Shown piece after piece: positions 24,098 through 32,055 of a DNA stretch of 45,697 nucleotides. Within the stretch, counting starts at the first letter, position 1. Every line of letters starts with the position of its first letter. Location of the stretch: NCBI GenBank assembly GCA_030066195.1, contig JASJCB010000065.1:1-45697 (forward strand). Reading direction: 5' to 3'. The notes beneath the pieces are model-generated. The model searched no databases and was not told where the DNA came from. It was given only the letters and a program-made list of their open reading frames with translations. The DNA comes from Acidobacteriota bacterium (lineage in GTDB: Bacteria > Acidobacteriota > Holophagae > Acanthopleuribacterales > Acanthopleuribacteraceae). Both the position numbers and the translations under genes were made by a program.

Positions 24098-25055
24098 CGA
24101 TTTCCTCCAGTTGCGGGTAATCGCCGGGTCGGTTAACGCGTTTGGCAAGGAAGGTTTGGGAAACATAGACACCGGTAATGGTCTTGCCGGCTTCTTCGTA
24201 TTCGTATTGCAGTTCCACGGTAACCTTCTTGGCCGCCGCCAGCTTAAAGGGTTCAGGCGTCAGGCTTTTCACATCCAGCCATTGCCGAAGGACATAGCGT
24301 TGCGAGGGCAGGTTCAGCTGGGCGGGCCAGGTCTTCGCGGCCGATTCAGGCAGGTCCACCCCCGGTCCCGGGCCGATCCACACCGTTTCGCCGCGATAAT
24401 CCTTCATGTCGTATTTCCAGCCCGCGCCGGAGACAACCAGTTTGTGGGGATCATTGCGCAGACTGTTCACTAAAGCAGGTGAAGCGCGGAGAAGAATTGT
24501 CTCACGAAGAAACGAGGTCGGAATGTTCAGGGTGGTGCGGCTAAAGGGTTTCACCGTCACTTGCTTACGCGGCAGCCCGGCCACGCGAACCACCTGCCGC
24601 GTGGGCGACCACCAGTTGGTCCACACCAATCGACGGAACACGCCGCCCGGCGCCAGTCGCGAGCCCGCATCCAGGTCAACCTCGCCTTTTTTGGCAGGCT
24701 CGGCTTTTTGGAAATGAACGGTCCGATCGGCCGAGGCCCCCACGGATTTCACCTCGATCGCGCCGAGGAAGCCGGCCATCAACACAAAACCCGGAAACAA
24801 AACGATGAGCAAGGCCGAGGTCACCTTACTGCGAAACAAGACCCGATCGGTAAGTTCCTGTAACTCCTTGGTGCGGTCTTCATCCAACAGCTTGGAAACG
24901 AAAGCAAACCAGGAAAAGAGACCGCCCAGGCCCATCAAACCGCCGACGACCGGGAACCAACTGGTGTAATACAGCAACCAACCGGAACCGAGCACGCCGA
25001 ACAACCAAAGCAGCAGAAGATTGAAGAGAAAGGGCTTTTCGGGAATCAAGCGCAT
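24087..25055 (-). CDS. Membrane protein of unknown function (first gene of operon)
   Basis: 322 residues from ATG 25055, preceded by GAGAGAG. The upstream ATG 25106 falls inside the predicted -10 element and is rejected. Two hydrophobic segments at about 10-60 (FLFNLLLLWLFGVLGSGWLLYY and a Gly-rich helix) and one at about 80-105 (ALLIVLFPGFVLMAGFLGA) anchor it. The C-terminal 210 residues look extracytoplasmic and beta-rich, with YVLRQWLDVKSLTPEPFKL. No family is recognised. It starts a compact operon with an exported protein and an exported TPR protein, which suggests an envelope complex. Confidence 0.75.
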   Translation of the reverse strand: MRLIPEKPFLFNLLLLWLFGVLGSGWLLYYTSWFPVVGGLMGLGGLFSWFAFVSKLLDEDRTKELQELTDRVLFRSKVTSALLIVLFPGFVLMAGFLGAIEVKSVGASADRTVHFQKAEPAKKGEVDLDAGSRLAPGGVFRRLVWTNWWSPTRQVVRVAGLPRKQVTVKPFSRTTLNIPTSFLRETILLRASPALVNSLRNDPHKLVVSGAGWKYDMKDYRGETVWIGPGPGVDLPESAAKTWPAQLNLPSQRYVLRQWLDVKSLTPEPFKLAAAKKVTVELQYEYEEAGKTITGVYVSQTFLAKRVNRPGDYPQLEEIDVP

Positions 25056-25101
25056 CTTGGAAACTCTCTCGGCCGGAAGACAAGTAAAAGCAGCTAAATA
25101 A

Positions 25102-25131
25102 ACCATAGAGTTTAAGCCGCTCCATTGTCAA
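25102..25131 (-). promoter_or_regulatory. Promoter of the three-gene operon
   Basis: On the minus strand, TTGACA (25126-25131) is followed after 18 bases by TATGGT (25102-25107). The predicted transcript starts near 25095, about 40 bases before ATG 25055. Confidence 0.6.
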
Positions 25132-25176
25132 GCATTGCCTGAGATTGTCCCCTTTGATAGGGCGATCTGCTAGAAG

Positions 25177-26157
25177 CTAGAAACGCGGCTCGAAGAAGAC
25201 CAGCTCTCTCCCCTCCTCCAATTCCAGCAATAACAGCTTGCCGTGACGCTTACCCACGATGCAGAAAGCGCCCGTGAACCCCGGAATTGGGTACCGCGCC
25301 AGGACCTTGTCCTCTTCCAGGGAGTAAAGCACCAGGTATCGGCGAAAGTCTTCGATTTTGTGGCTGTAGCTTTGTAGGGTCAACCAAAGCCGGTCTTTGC
25401 CGGCGCTTGCGATTCCCGATACAGCGTTGAAAAAGCCGGCTTGGGAAATCTCCGTGATGCTTCGCGTCCAATGTTTGTAACCGCTGATTTCCGCATCGGG
25501 GTGGGGCACGTAGGGAATGTTTCGCAAGGTCGTGAGTTTATCGCCGTCAGCATTGCAGGCCATCAGTTCGGCGGTAGCAAAATCGTAACTGATCAGGGTA
25601 TCGCCCAGGGCAAAGAGTTCGGGTTGTGTACTCAGGAAATCGCCGTTGTTAAGCACTGGAATGCCCCGGGGATTCTCGATAAACCGCTTGGGTTTGCCGG
25701 CGCCGAACGAGTTTTTGGCGAAAAAGCGAAATGCTTGTTTGTGATGCACAATGGCGGAACGCGGTCCCAAAACAATGGTGTCGGCCAGGACCAGCAGATG
25801 CGCAAAATTACTGTTAACCTTGAAATCTTTGAGGTGTTCTCCCGTATCGGTAAACACCTGAAATCCGCCGTAATGGCTGACCCATAGGTGCTTTTCGGCA
25901 TCGTCGAAGGCAAGCCCGTGTATCTCTCCCTGTCCAATCTCACCCGGCCCTTGACCTTTGCCCGGCGTAGTCCACAGGAGTTCAGGATCGGTCAAGCCGT
26001 TGCCTATATCGTAAACCTTGACCTTTTTCTCAGCCCGATCGGGGAAATAGAGGCGGTGAGTCCGCATCAGCGGCTTGGAACCATAGATGACCGGCGCGGT
26101 CCATTGAGATACATCGATGGAATCGCCGGCAAGCAGCAGGTAGATAAAGTAGAACAT
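25177..26157 (-). CDS. Exported six-bladed beta-propeller protein
   Basis: 326 residues. A short hydrophobic N-terminus (MFYFIYLLLAG) suggests export. The sequence has the blade pattern of the six-bladed propeller family found next to small exported peptides in Bacteroidetes (BF3872-like), including the signature KGQGPGEI at about 68-75 followed by IHGLAFDDAEKHLWVSHYGGFQVF. There are no catalytic residues; such proteins usually bind peptide or ligand partners. The start lies 10 bases after the stop of the cysteine-rich peptide gene (26168-26380), so the two form one transcript. The family call rests on motif recall. Confidence 0.75.
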   Translation of the reverse strand: MFYFIYLLLAGDSIDVSQWTAPVIYGSKPLMRTHRLYFPDRAEKKVKVYDIGNGLTDPELLWTTPGKGQGPGEIGQGEIHGLAFDDAEKHLWVSHYGGFQVFTDTGEHLKDFKVNSNFAHLLVLADTIVLGPRSAIVHHKQAFRFFAKNSFGAGKPKRFIENPRGIPVLNNGDFLSTQPELFALGDTLISYDFATAELMACNADGDKLTTLRNIPYVPHPDAEISGYKHWTRSITEISQAGFFNAVSGIASAGKDRLWLTLQSYSHKIEDFRRYLVLYSLEEDKVLARYPIPGFTGAFCIVGKRHGKLLLLELEEGRELVFFEPRF

Positions 26158-26167
26158 GGCTTATAGG

Positions 26168-26380
26168 TTACAATTCAATGCACTCGATGCACATGCGTTG
26201 TTGACAACGCCAAAGCACCGGCTTCTGACCCTCTACCTGAGTGCAAGTTACAGAATGGACATAGAAACAGGATTGAGGCGTACAACACATCCAAGTTTCA
26301 CCACAACCGCTATAACTGTCCACGGTGAAGGTGAAGTGTGAAACGATAACCGTCAATACAATAAGGAGAGTTTTTTTCAT
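26168..26380 (-). CDS. Small secreted cysteine-rich peptide
   Basis: 70 residues from ATG 26380. A clear signal peptide (KKTLLIVLTVIVSHFTF) is followed by a mature part of about 48 residues with eight Cys: spacing C-x5-CC-x4-C-x7-C-x12-C-x4-C-x2-C. The paired Cys suggest disulfides or post-translational modification. It is followed after 10 bases by the propeller gene. In Bacteroidetes, NVEALA-type cysteine-rich exported peptides are encoded beside the same kind of propeller, so this may be an analogous pair. Residue similarity to NVEALA is weak. A promoter lies at 26425-26453. Start sites upstream (26428) would fall within that promoter. Confidence 0.75.
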   Translation of the reverse strand: MKKTLLIVLTVIVSHFTFTVDSYSGCGETWMCCTPQSCFYVHSVTCTQVEGQKPVLWRCQQRMCIECIEL

Positions 26381-26424
26381 GGAGAAACCCCCGGACTGAT
26401 AGAAATGATATTTAATGCGATTCC

Positions 26425-26453
26425 ACATTAGCTCTTTCAGGATTAGCTGTCAA
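26425..26453 (-). promoter_or_regulatory. Promoter of the Cys-rich peptide/propeller pair
   Basis: On the minus strand, TTGACA (26448-26453) is followed after 17 bases by TAATGT (26425-26430), a weak -10. It lies about 45 bases upstream of ATG 26380. Confidence 0.5.
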
Positions 26454-26539
26454 GATCGGACCGGAACCTTTTTCACGCGACGATGGTTGGGTTGTCAAAT
26501 CCAGGCCGGAAGATGAATAAACCGGTTGTCATTCGTTGT

Positions 26540-26830
26540 CTCTTGAAAACCAGGGTCAAGGAATCACGTCTCATTCCTCGACCCGGAAAAGTCAGGAGCA
26601 AAGAATCAGGCCTGATTCCTCGACCCGGAAAAGTCAGGGTCGAAGAATGTAAACCATTTCTTTGCGCACTGAAAAGTAATGTGAAAGAAATCAGTTGTGG
26701 GTCCTTGACCCGGACTTTTCGGGAGCAAAGAATGAAAACTGATTCTTTGACCCTGAACTTTCGGTGCGCAAAGAAAGAGAACTGATTCTTTGCTCCCCGA
26801 CTTTGAGTATCGAGAAATCAGTAGCGATTT
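26540..26830 (-). repeat. Hairpin-array repeat, copy B (inverted relative to copy A)
   Basis: The reverse complement of this stretch aligns colinearly with 5331-5600: the same succession of TTCTTTGCTCC, GGGTCAAGGA, CACTTTTCAGTGCG, TTCTTCGACCC and GGGTCGAGGAA words with scattered substitutions. Weaker similarity continues to about 26930 (a CAGCTGTATTTGGTTGTC word, against GACAACTGAATACAGC near 5232). The intergenic interval 26454-27055 contains no supported gene; frames through it read the repeat words. Confidence 0.8.
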
Positions 26831-27055
26831 CTCGATCCTCGGCGTCAAGGGTCAACGAATCAGGCAGTAAAGCGAGGTTCTCCACCTCAAGATACGCCCA
26901 ATCAGCTGTATTTGGTTGTCAAATCAAAAAATCGGTTTGTTTTATGCTGAAACGACTCAAACTCGCACCGAGTCAGCAGCTCAAAATACAACCTGCTCTC
27001 TCGGGTTGTCGAGGTGCGGTGGAAGTCTTGGCTTTCCGGGGGATAGAGCGCGGTC

Positions 27056-28117
27056 CTAGACGTCTCGATCCACGTCCATCCCCATGCGCTCGGCCCGCTT
27101 TACCCATTTTTGCCTGGCCAGTTCGCGCATGTCGCGCACCGGGTCTGACTCGTCGACGATTTCCAGGCCGATCAAGGTCTCAATCAGATCCTCCATCGTC
27201 ACAAGTCCCTCGACCCCACCATACTCGTCCAAAACTATAGCCAGGTGATTCTGCCGGCTGATCAACTGGTCGAAAAGCTCGGTCAACCTGATGTTGCCCA
27301 AGACCATGGTAATCGGTCGCTTGAGGCTTGGGTCGGACAACAAGATTTGATCGCGCTCCTCGGCAGCACACAGCAGGAGGTCGCTCCTGAGGACAAAACC
27401 GACCACATTGTCGGGGTTATCCTTGTATATGGGAATGCGCGAAAAGCGAATTTCGGGGTGGGCTTCCAGCACCGCCTCTACCGTTAAATCCTCCTCCAGC
27501 GAGAAGACCACGATCCGCGGCGTCATAATATCCTCGGCCCTCACCTGGCGAAGACGAAACAGGTTCTTGAGAATCCGCGATTCATTTTCGCTAAAAACCC
27601 CCTCCTCGCTGCCCTTTCGGGCAAGAGCAAGGATTTCCTCCCGTTCGACCACTGTCACCGCGTTTTTGGATTTGAGCAAATGGGTAAGGCCTTCAGCCAT
27701 TTTTACCAAAGGCCACATGGACAGGGTGACGGGTCCCAGCAGGCGAACCACCGTCGGCGTCAACAGGCGCCAGTAGAGCGCGCCGAGCGTCTTGGGTATG
27801 ATTTCGGAAACCAGCAGGATCAGCAGGGTCAAAACCGCCGAGATGACGCCCACATAGGCTTGCCCGAAAACCGAGGCAGCCTGGGCGCCGGCTCCGGCGG
27901 CGCCTACCGTATGAGCAATGGTATTCAGGCTGAGAATAGCAGCCAGGGGCTTGTCCACCTCGCTCTTGAATTTGCGTAAGCGCCGGCCCAGTTTCGGTTT
28001 TTCGCCTTCCTGTTGCGCCACATAGGAGGGCGTAATGCTCAGCAGCACTGCCTCCAGCACAGAGCATAAAAAAGAAACGCCCAAAGCGAGGGAAACATAG
28101 ACAATCAGTAGGGTCAT
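27056..28117 (-). CDS. CNNM/CorC-type membrane protein with CBS pair
   Basis: 353 residues from ATG 28117. The CNNM (DUF21) transmembrane domain covers about 1-180 with the typical start LALGVSFLCSVLEAVLLS and the phrase SEIIPKTLGA. A CBS domain pair follows (EDIMTPRIVVFSLEED, SRIPIYKDNPDNVVGFV, HLAIVLDEYGGVEGLVTMEDLIETLIG). This family is linked to magnesium/cobalt efflux or divalent-cation homeostasis in the inner membrane, with CBS domains sensing nucleotides. The C-terminal CorC_HlyC domain of full-length proteins is absent, as in many short members. No strong Shine-Dalgarno site is seen. A solo copy of the MITE-like arm lies 42 bases upstream and may have displaced the original promoter. 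Confidence 0.9.
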   Translation of the reverse strand: MTLLIVYVSLALGVSFLCSVLEAVLLSITPSYVAQQEGEKPKLGRRLRKFKSEVDKPLAAILSLNTIAHTVGAAGAGAQAASVFGQAYVGVISAVLTLLILLVSEIIPKTLGALYWRLLTPTVVRLLGPVTLSMWPLVKMAEGLTHLLKSKNAVTVVEREEILALARKGSEEGVFSENESRILKNLFRLRQVRAEDIMTPRIVVFSLEEDLTVEAVLEAHPEIRFSRIPIYKDNPDNVVGFVLRSDLLLCAAEERDQILLSDPSLKRPITMVLGNIRLTELFDQLISRQNHLAIVLDEYGGVEGLVTMEDLIETLIGLEIVDESDPVRDMRELARQKWVKRAERMGMDVDRDV

Positions 28118-28158
28118 AGTCGGGAGGCACCTTTGTTCAATGTGAGCGTTTCCCACAA

Positions 28159-28197
28159 CCCGGGGCGTTGCCCCGGGCTTTTTTGTTCAGCACCTTC
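28159..28197. repeat. Solo arm of the MITE-like element
   Basis: It matches the right terminal arm of the element at 6191-6397 (positions 6350-6388), with CTAATTTGTTC changed to CTTTTTTGTTC. It keeps the CCCGGGGCGTTGCCCCGGG palindrome. The T-run after the palindrome could also make it act as a terminator on the plus strand. Confidence 0.85.
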
Positions 28198-28240
28198 GGC
28201 GTAGGGGAAAGAGCTGAGGATTCTATGTGGCAATGTAGAA

Positions 28241-28306
28241 TTAGGGACCTTCAACTAAAGGCTGACCGTCGTCAAGCCCGGCTTTTACTTTGGTTTTGAT
28301 GATCAT
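28241..28306 (-). CDS. 21-residue micro-ORF with strong ribosome-binding site
   Basis: On the minus strand, GGAGG (28314-28318) lies seven bases before ATG 28304-28306. The frame encodes a 21-residue peptide that begins MIIKTKVKAG, continues LDDGQPLVEGP, and ends with TAA. It has no signal sequence or Cys. The strong Shine-Dalgarno site is the main evidence. The KTKVKAG beginning recalls very short peptides of unknown function in other bacteria, but this is memory only. It is isolated, with no modification enzyme alongside. Confidence 0.45.
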   Translation of the reverse strand: MIIKTKVKAGLDDGQPLVEGP

Positions 28307-28508
28307 GATTCAACCTCCGATGCATCACTTGATCCAATTGAAGTTTACGATAACACATGACCTCTGGTTTTTGCGATCCCTTCCGCATCGGCAAATGTTC
28401 AGGAAGCCGACTTGCGGGCCTCTCCCCTACCCTGCCGCGCTATGATGCCGCCGCTTTCCAGGCATTCCACGGTTGCCTCAATCGCCGGATCGAGCTACCG
28501 GATCTGTA

Positions 28509-28534
28509 GGCGGGCCCGGTTGTCCGGGCCCGCC
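28509..28534 (-). terminator. Strong GC hairpin after the propeller-cytochrome gene
   Basis: A perfect 11-bp stem, GGCGGGCCCGG (28509-28519) with CCGGGCCCGCC (28524-28534), has loop TTGT and begins 13 bases past the stop at 28548. It lacks a T-run on the minus strand, so termination may be imperfect or serve transcript protection. Confidence 0.6.
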
Positions 28535-28547
28535 GGAACCAGTCGGT

Positions 28548-31500
28548 TTAGAAGGTGCGTTCCAAGCCCCGGTTTTCCTTTTTGGTAGTTGCGAAGTCCC
28601 AGATGGCCAGGGGCGAGAGAATGGTGGCCGTGCCGAAGTCCGGCGCGGCAGGATTGTAGGTTGCATCGACGGGCACCACCGCCTCCACGTTGATCCGTAC
28701 CCGGTCGCCCGGATTCAGACCTTGGATGGAGATGGTTTCCACGCTCAAGCCGTCGCCGATGGTCGGCTGCGTGATCACGAAGGGCCCCGCCAGTTGAGAC
28801 GGCGGCGTACCGTAAGCCGCACCGTTCACCAGAAAACTGGTCGGGTTGCCGGGCGCGACCTGGTAACTCCAATTGCTGTGCAGGGTATGGCCGCTGCCGC
28901 TGTCTACAAAGACCCGGTAGATGACGACCTGATTGGCCGCGGGCACTCTAGGCCCTTGAAAATAGTTCCATTTGAGCGTCACCTTGGATTGAAGCGTTAC
29001 GATCAGGTTATTATTGGCGTGATCGGCATACCAACCCGCAATTTTCAGGTCATCGATGATGGTCTGGTCGATCTGCGCCTGTAGTTGCGTCTTGTTTTGG
29101 TTGTTGACCACCGGCGAGGTGGAGAAATTGAAGGTGCTTCGGTTGCCGCTGTGATCCGTGGCCTCCACGGCGATGGCGTAGACGCGATCGCCGGCGGGCA
29201 GGGACGAGAACAGTCCGTTGAGGATCAGATCGTGCGTTTTTTCGAAGGTGTCCGTGCTGAAACTGAGGCTGTGCCCCGTGGTTCTGGCGATGACCGTGGC
29301 GCGGCAGGGTTCGTCGGTATGGAAGGTCACCCGGCCCGCGTGGGAGGTCAGCCACTGAACGCGGGGATTGAGGATGGAGGGCGCCGTCGTATCGGGGGGA
29401 TACGGCGCGGAAATATTGAGGGGATTGGTGCCGTGCTGAACCTCGTAGCCGTCCGGGAAGCCGTCGGCATCGAAATCAGCCTGGTAGATATTGGTTCCAT
29501 TGGGGGCTTCGTCCCCGTTGAACAGGCCGTCCGCGTCGAAGTCTACGCCGAACCGCTCGCCCATGCCGACCGGTACGCCCAGCACGATCAAGTCGGCGTT
29601 GTTCTGCGCAACATGAGAAGCATTCAGGAAATAGGTCAGTGCCCGGCTGGTGCCCGCCTGTTCCGAGACGAACAGGTTTTGCGCGCGATCGTAGAACCAT
29701 GAGGAACTGAACAGGGAACCGTTGATATCGACCGTGCCGAACATCACCACATCGCAGTTGGGATTGGGTCGGCCGGTGGCCGGCATAGCCTCCACCATCA
29801 GGAAGTTGTTGATGGAGGCATTGTCAGGACTACCCGTCGCCAAACGATAGCCTCGGTGCACCACTTTTCCCAAGCCCTGGTCCACCTGGGTCAGGAACGC
29901 GGTCAAATCGGCGCGCTCCTGATCCGTCAGGGGAAAGGGGCCGTGGAAGCGGAACAGGTCGCGCAGCAAACCGGCGTGGGAGAAACCGGAGCCCAACAAG
30001 GGCGCCCGATTATTGTTGGTCAGGGTCACCTGGGGCTGGATCTTGCGCCACAGTTCGTGGAAGGGCGCCGCCTTCATTTGGGTGCGCCTGGGCAACAGTG
30101 ATTCGACATCGGTGCCCTGAATATCGTGGTTGGTGCCCACGGGCAGGATATGACAATCACGGCAGGTATTGCCCAAGACGAAACCCTTGGTGTTGAACAC
30201 GGTTTCGCCGTCAACGGGTTTCCCGATCAGGGTGGTGCCGTCGGGAATCACCGTCATGCTGTTATCGATCTGACGATCTTCCCGCTGGAACGGGTTGGCC
30301 GGATTTCGCAGTGAAAAGACGTAGGCTTCGAAGGCCTCGAATTCTTGCGGCGTCATGGGTTGCGGCGAGCCCAGCAGGCCGGTGAAGGCTACCTGGAAAT
30401 CGCTCAGTTCAGGGCGCTCCCCACGCCAGTGGAATTGACCGGTACGGTGGATACCGCGCAGGGTCTGGGTGACCATGGGTCCCTTGTCATCGGTGGGTTT
30501 GTCTGAAAGGTTCCAGGCCAGCAGGTCGGCCCCGCCTTCCAGGTGGCAGTGGGCGCAGGTGAAACGTCCGTTCGCGGAAAAGTCGCTGTTGAAGAACAGT
30601 TTCTTGCCCTGCAGGACCAGATCCGGCGTGGGATCATGACCCAGGTCAAGCGAGAGGGCATAGACGGGCAACCCGCTCACGACATTGAAGAACTGAACCT
30701 CGGTAGTGCCCTCGCAGATGACACTGAGCAGAGTGCCCGTGGTGTCCAAGGCCAGGTCGCGAGGGAGCGTGCCGCGAATGAGCGGAGTGCGCGACTGCTT
30801 CAAGCCGGCGCCGCCCACTTTGACCAGGGAATCGCTCGCCGTACAAGCGATCAGCGCGGAGCCGTCGTTCAGAAACACCATATCCCAGGGATAACTGCCC
30901 GACGTACCCGGGGTGTAGGTGTTGGGACTGCCGACCACTTCGTCCAGATCGGTGCGTTGTTTCAAAGCCAGGGTGGTTCCGTCATAGATACTGAGGGAAT
31001 TGGTCGCGAATCTGCCGTTCAACAGGGCTTCGCTCTGGCGTGCGGGATTGGCGTTGTCGGATTGCAGGCCGATGACCCAGATATCGCCGTTGGGCGCGAT
31101 GCGGACACAGGTGTTGGCCGTTCCCACCCCGGTGATCAGGGGCGTGACGGTTTGAAAGATCGGATCGATGAGGAAGATATCTTCATCGGGCAGGCCCACG
31201 CCGCTGATGACGGCTTCCTTCGCGGTGAACAGGCCGCGATTATCGGCCTTGGTATCGTTGCCCGAAATCAGGGTGGAAACCAGTACCTTGCCGTCGGAGC
31301 GCAGGTCCAGGGACACCGGGTGTTTGGAGTTGATGGGATAGTCGGTCACGTGGGACGGCGGTCCGGTTGCATTGAGAATGTATTCCTGGACGATATCGTC
31401 GCCGCCGCAGGCGATAAACGCCCGGTTGGTGGACTGGTCGATCACCAGATCGCGAGGTTCGTGGCCCACATTGGCAATAGCGTCGATATTACCCGTGGCC

Positions 31501-31838
31501 GTATTCAACAATGCAATGGAATGCGTGCCCTGGCTGATGATCACCAGGTAGCGGACACCGCTGCCGTTGTTCCAGATGCCGCAGGCCACGGGGAGCCAGG
31601 GCGTACGGTAATGTACTTCTGCACCGGTGGCGCCGTTGAAATGCAGAACGGTGGAATCTTGGGTGTTGAGGTAGAAGCCTTCGACACCGGAGACGGCAGT
31701 GGCGTGGCTGGACTGGGTGGCGCCCAGGTTGATGTAGGCGCCCTCCACGTTTTCATAATCATCGGGGTATTTGGTTTGCCCCGTCAGTGTTGAAACAAGG
31801 CACGAAACCAAACAAAGCAAAGGGGCGATCTTATTCAT
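28548..31838 (-). CDS. Secreted beta-propeller/di-heme c-type cytochrome multidomain protein
   Basis: 1096 residues from ATG 31838 (GGAGG eight bases upstream; earlier in-frame ATGs are too close to it). A signal peptide covers about 1-20. A YVTN-type propeller covers about 30-410 (GHEPRDLVIDQSTNRAFIACGG). A cytochrome region carries two heme sites: CAHCH at 428-432 and CRDCH at 559-563. Thrombospondin-3-like calcium repeats follow at about 760-800 (DFDADGLFNGDE, DFDADGFPDGYE), then Ig/fibronectin-like regions to the end. This resembles di-heme peroxidase/MauG-type modules fused to propellers in exported proteins; the reaction is unknown. A TATAAT on the minus strand at 31892-31897 may be its -10 element. 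It is monocistronic. Confidence 0.88.
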   Translation of the reverse strand: MNKIAPLLCLVSCLVSTLTGQTKYPDDYENVEGAYINLGATQSSHATAVSGVEGFYLNTQDSTVLHFNGATGAEVHYRTPWLPVACGIWNNGSGVRYLVIISQGTHSIALLNTATGNIDAIANVGHEPRDLVIDQSTNRAFIACGGDDIVQEYILNATGPPSHVTDYPINSKHPVSLDLRSDGKVLVSTLISGNDTKADNRGLFTAKEAVISGVGLPDEDIFLIDPIFQTVTPLITGVGTANTCVRIAPNGDIWVIGLQSDNANPARQSEALLNGRFATNSLSIYDGTTLALKQRTDLDEVVGSPNTYTPGTSGSYPWDMVFLNDGSALIACTASDSLVKVGGAGLKQSRTPLIRGTLPRDLALDTTGTLLSVICEGTTEVQFFNVVSGLPVYALSLDLGHDPTPDLVLQGKKLFFNSDFSANGRFTCAHCHLEGGADLLAWNLSDKPTDDKGPMVTQTLRGIHRTGQFHWRGERPELSDFQVAFTGLLGSPQPMTPQEFEAFEAYVFSLRNPANPFQREDRQIDNSMTVIPDGTTLIGKPVDGETVFNTKGFVLGNTCRDCHILPVGTNHDIQGTDVESLLPRRTQMKAAPFHELWRKIQPQVTLTNNNRAPLLGSGFSHAGLLRDLFRFHGPFPLTDQERADLTAFLTQVDQGLGKVVHRGYRLATGSPDNASINNFLMVEAMPATGRPNPNCDVVMFGTVDINGSLFSSSWFYDRAQNLFVSEQAGTSRALTYFLNASHVAQNNADLIVLGVPVGMGERFGVDFDADGLFNGDEAPNGTNIYQADFDADGFPDGYEVQHGTNPLNISAPYPPDTTAPSILNPRVQWLTSHAGRVTFHTDEPCRATVIARTTGHSLSFSTDTFEKTHDLILNGLFSSLPAGDRVYAIAVEATDHSGNRSTFNFSTSPVVNNQNKTQLQAQIDQTIIDDLKIAGWYADHANNNLIVTLQSKVTLKWNYFQGPRVPAANQVVIYRVFVDSGSGHTLHSNWSYQVAPGNPTSFLVNGAAYGTPPSQLAGPFVITQPTIGDGLSVETISIQGLNPGDRVRINVEAVVPVDATYNPAAPDFGTATILSPLAIWDFATTKKENRGLERTF

Positions 31839-32055
31839 CGTCATATCCTCCATAGATTTTTAAAAGGCACTTTTTGGAGATGGGACGATGAATTATACCA
31901 CCGGTGCGTGTAAGGGTTTTGTGTCCTGAATAACAGGATGTTTTGAAAATCTTATTTCCAAATCGCCGAAAGCCATAGCGTGAACCGGATCGGATCGCGG
32001 CAACTTCAAGACCCGCCTTCGGAGCATGCCATTTGCCCGGCCGGGAACCGTACGG

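Larger units (their letters stand above)
28118..28547. other. Intergenic stretch with repeat arm, micro-ORF and hairpin
   Basis: Contains, in order, the solo repeat arm (28159-28197), a 21-codon open frame on the minus strand (28241-28306) and an 11-bp perfect hairpin (28509-28534). Between 28320 and 28505 I see nothing else convincing. Confidence 0.6.

Noticed and set aside
26483..26785. 100-residue plus-strand frame with repeated SRLIPRPGKVR phrases
   Set aside because: It is the translation of the hairpin-array words; the matching array at 5.3-5.6 kb has no equivalent intact frame.
30543..31793. 416-residue plus-strand open frame opposite the propeller-cytochrome gene
   Set aside because: Antisense shadow; heme motifs and signal peptide are on the minus strand.
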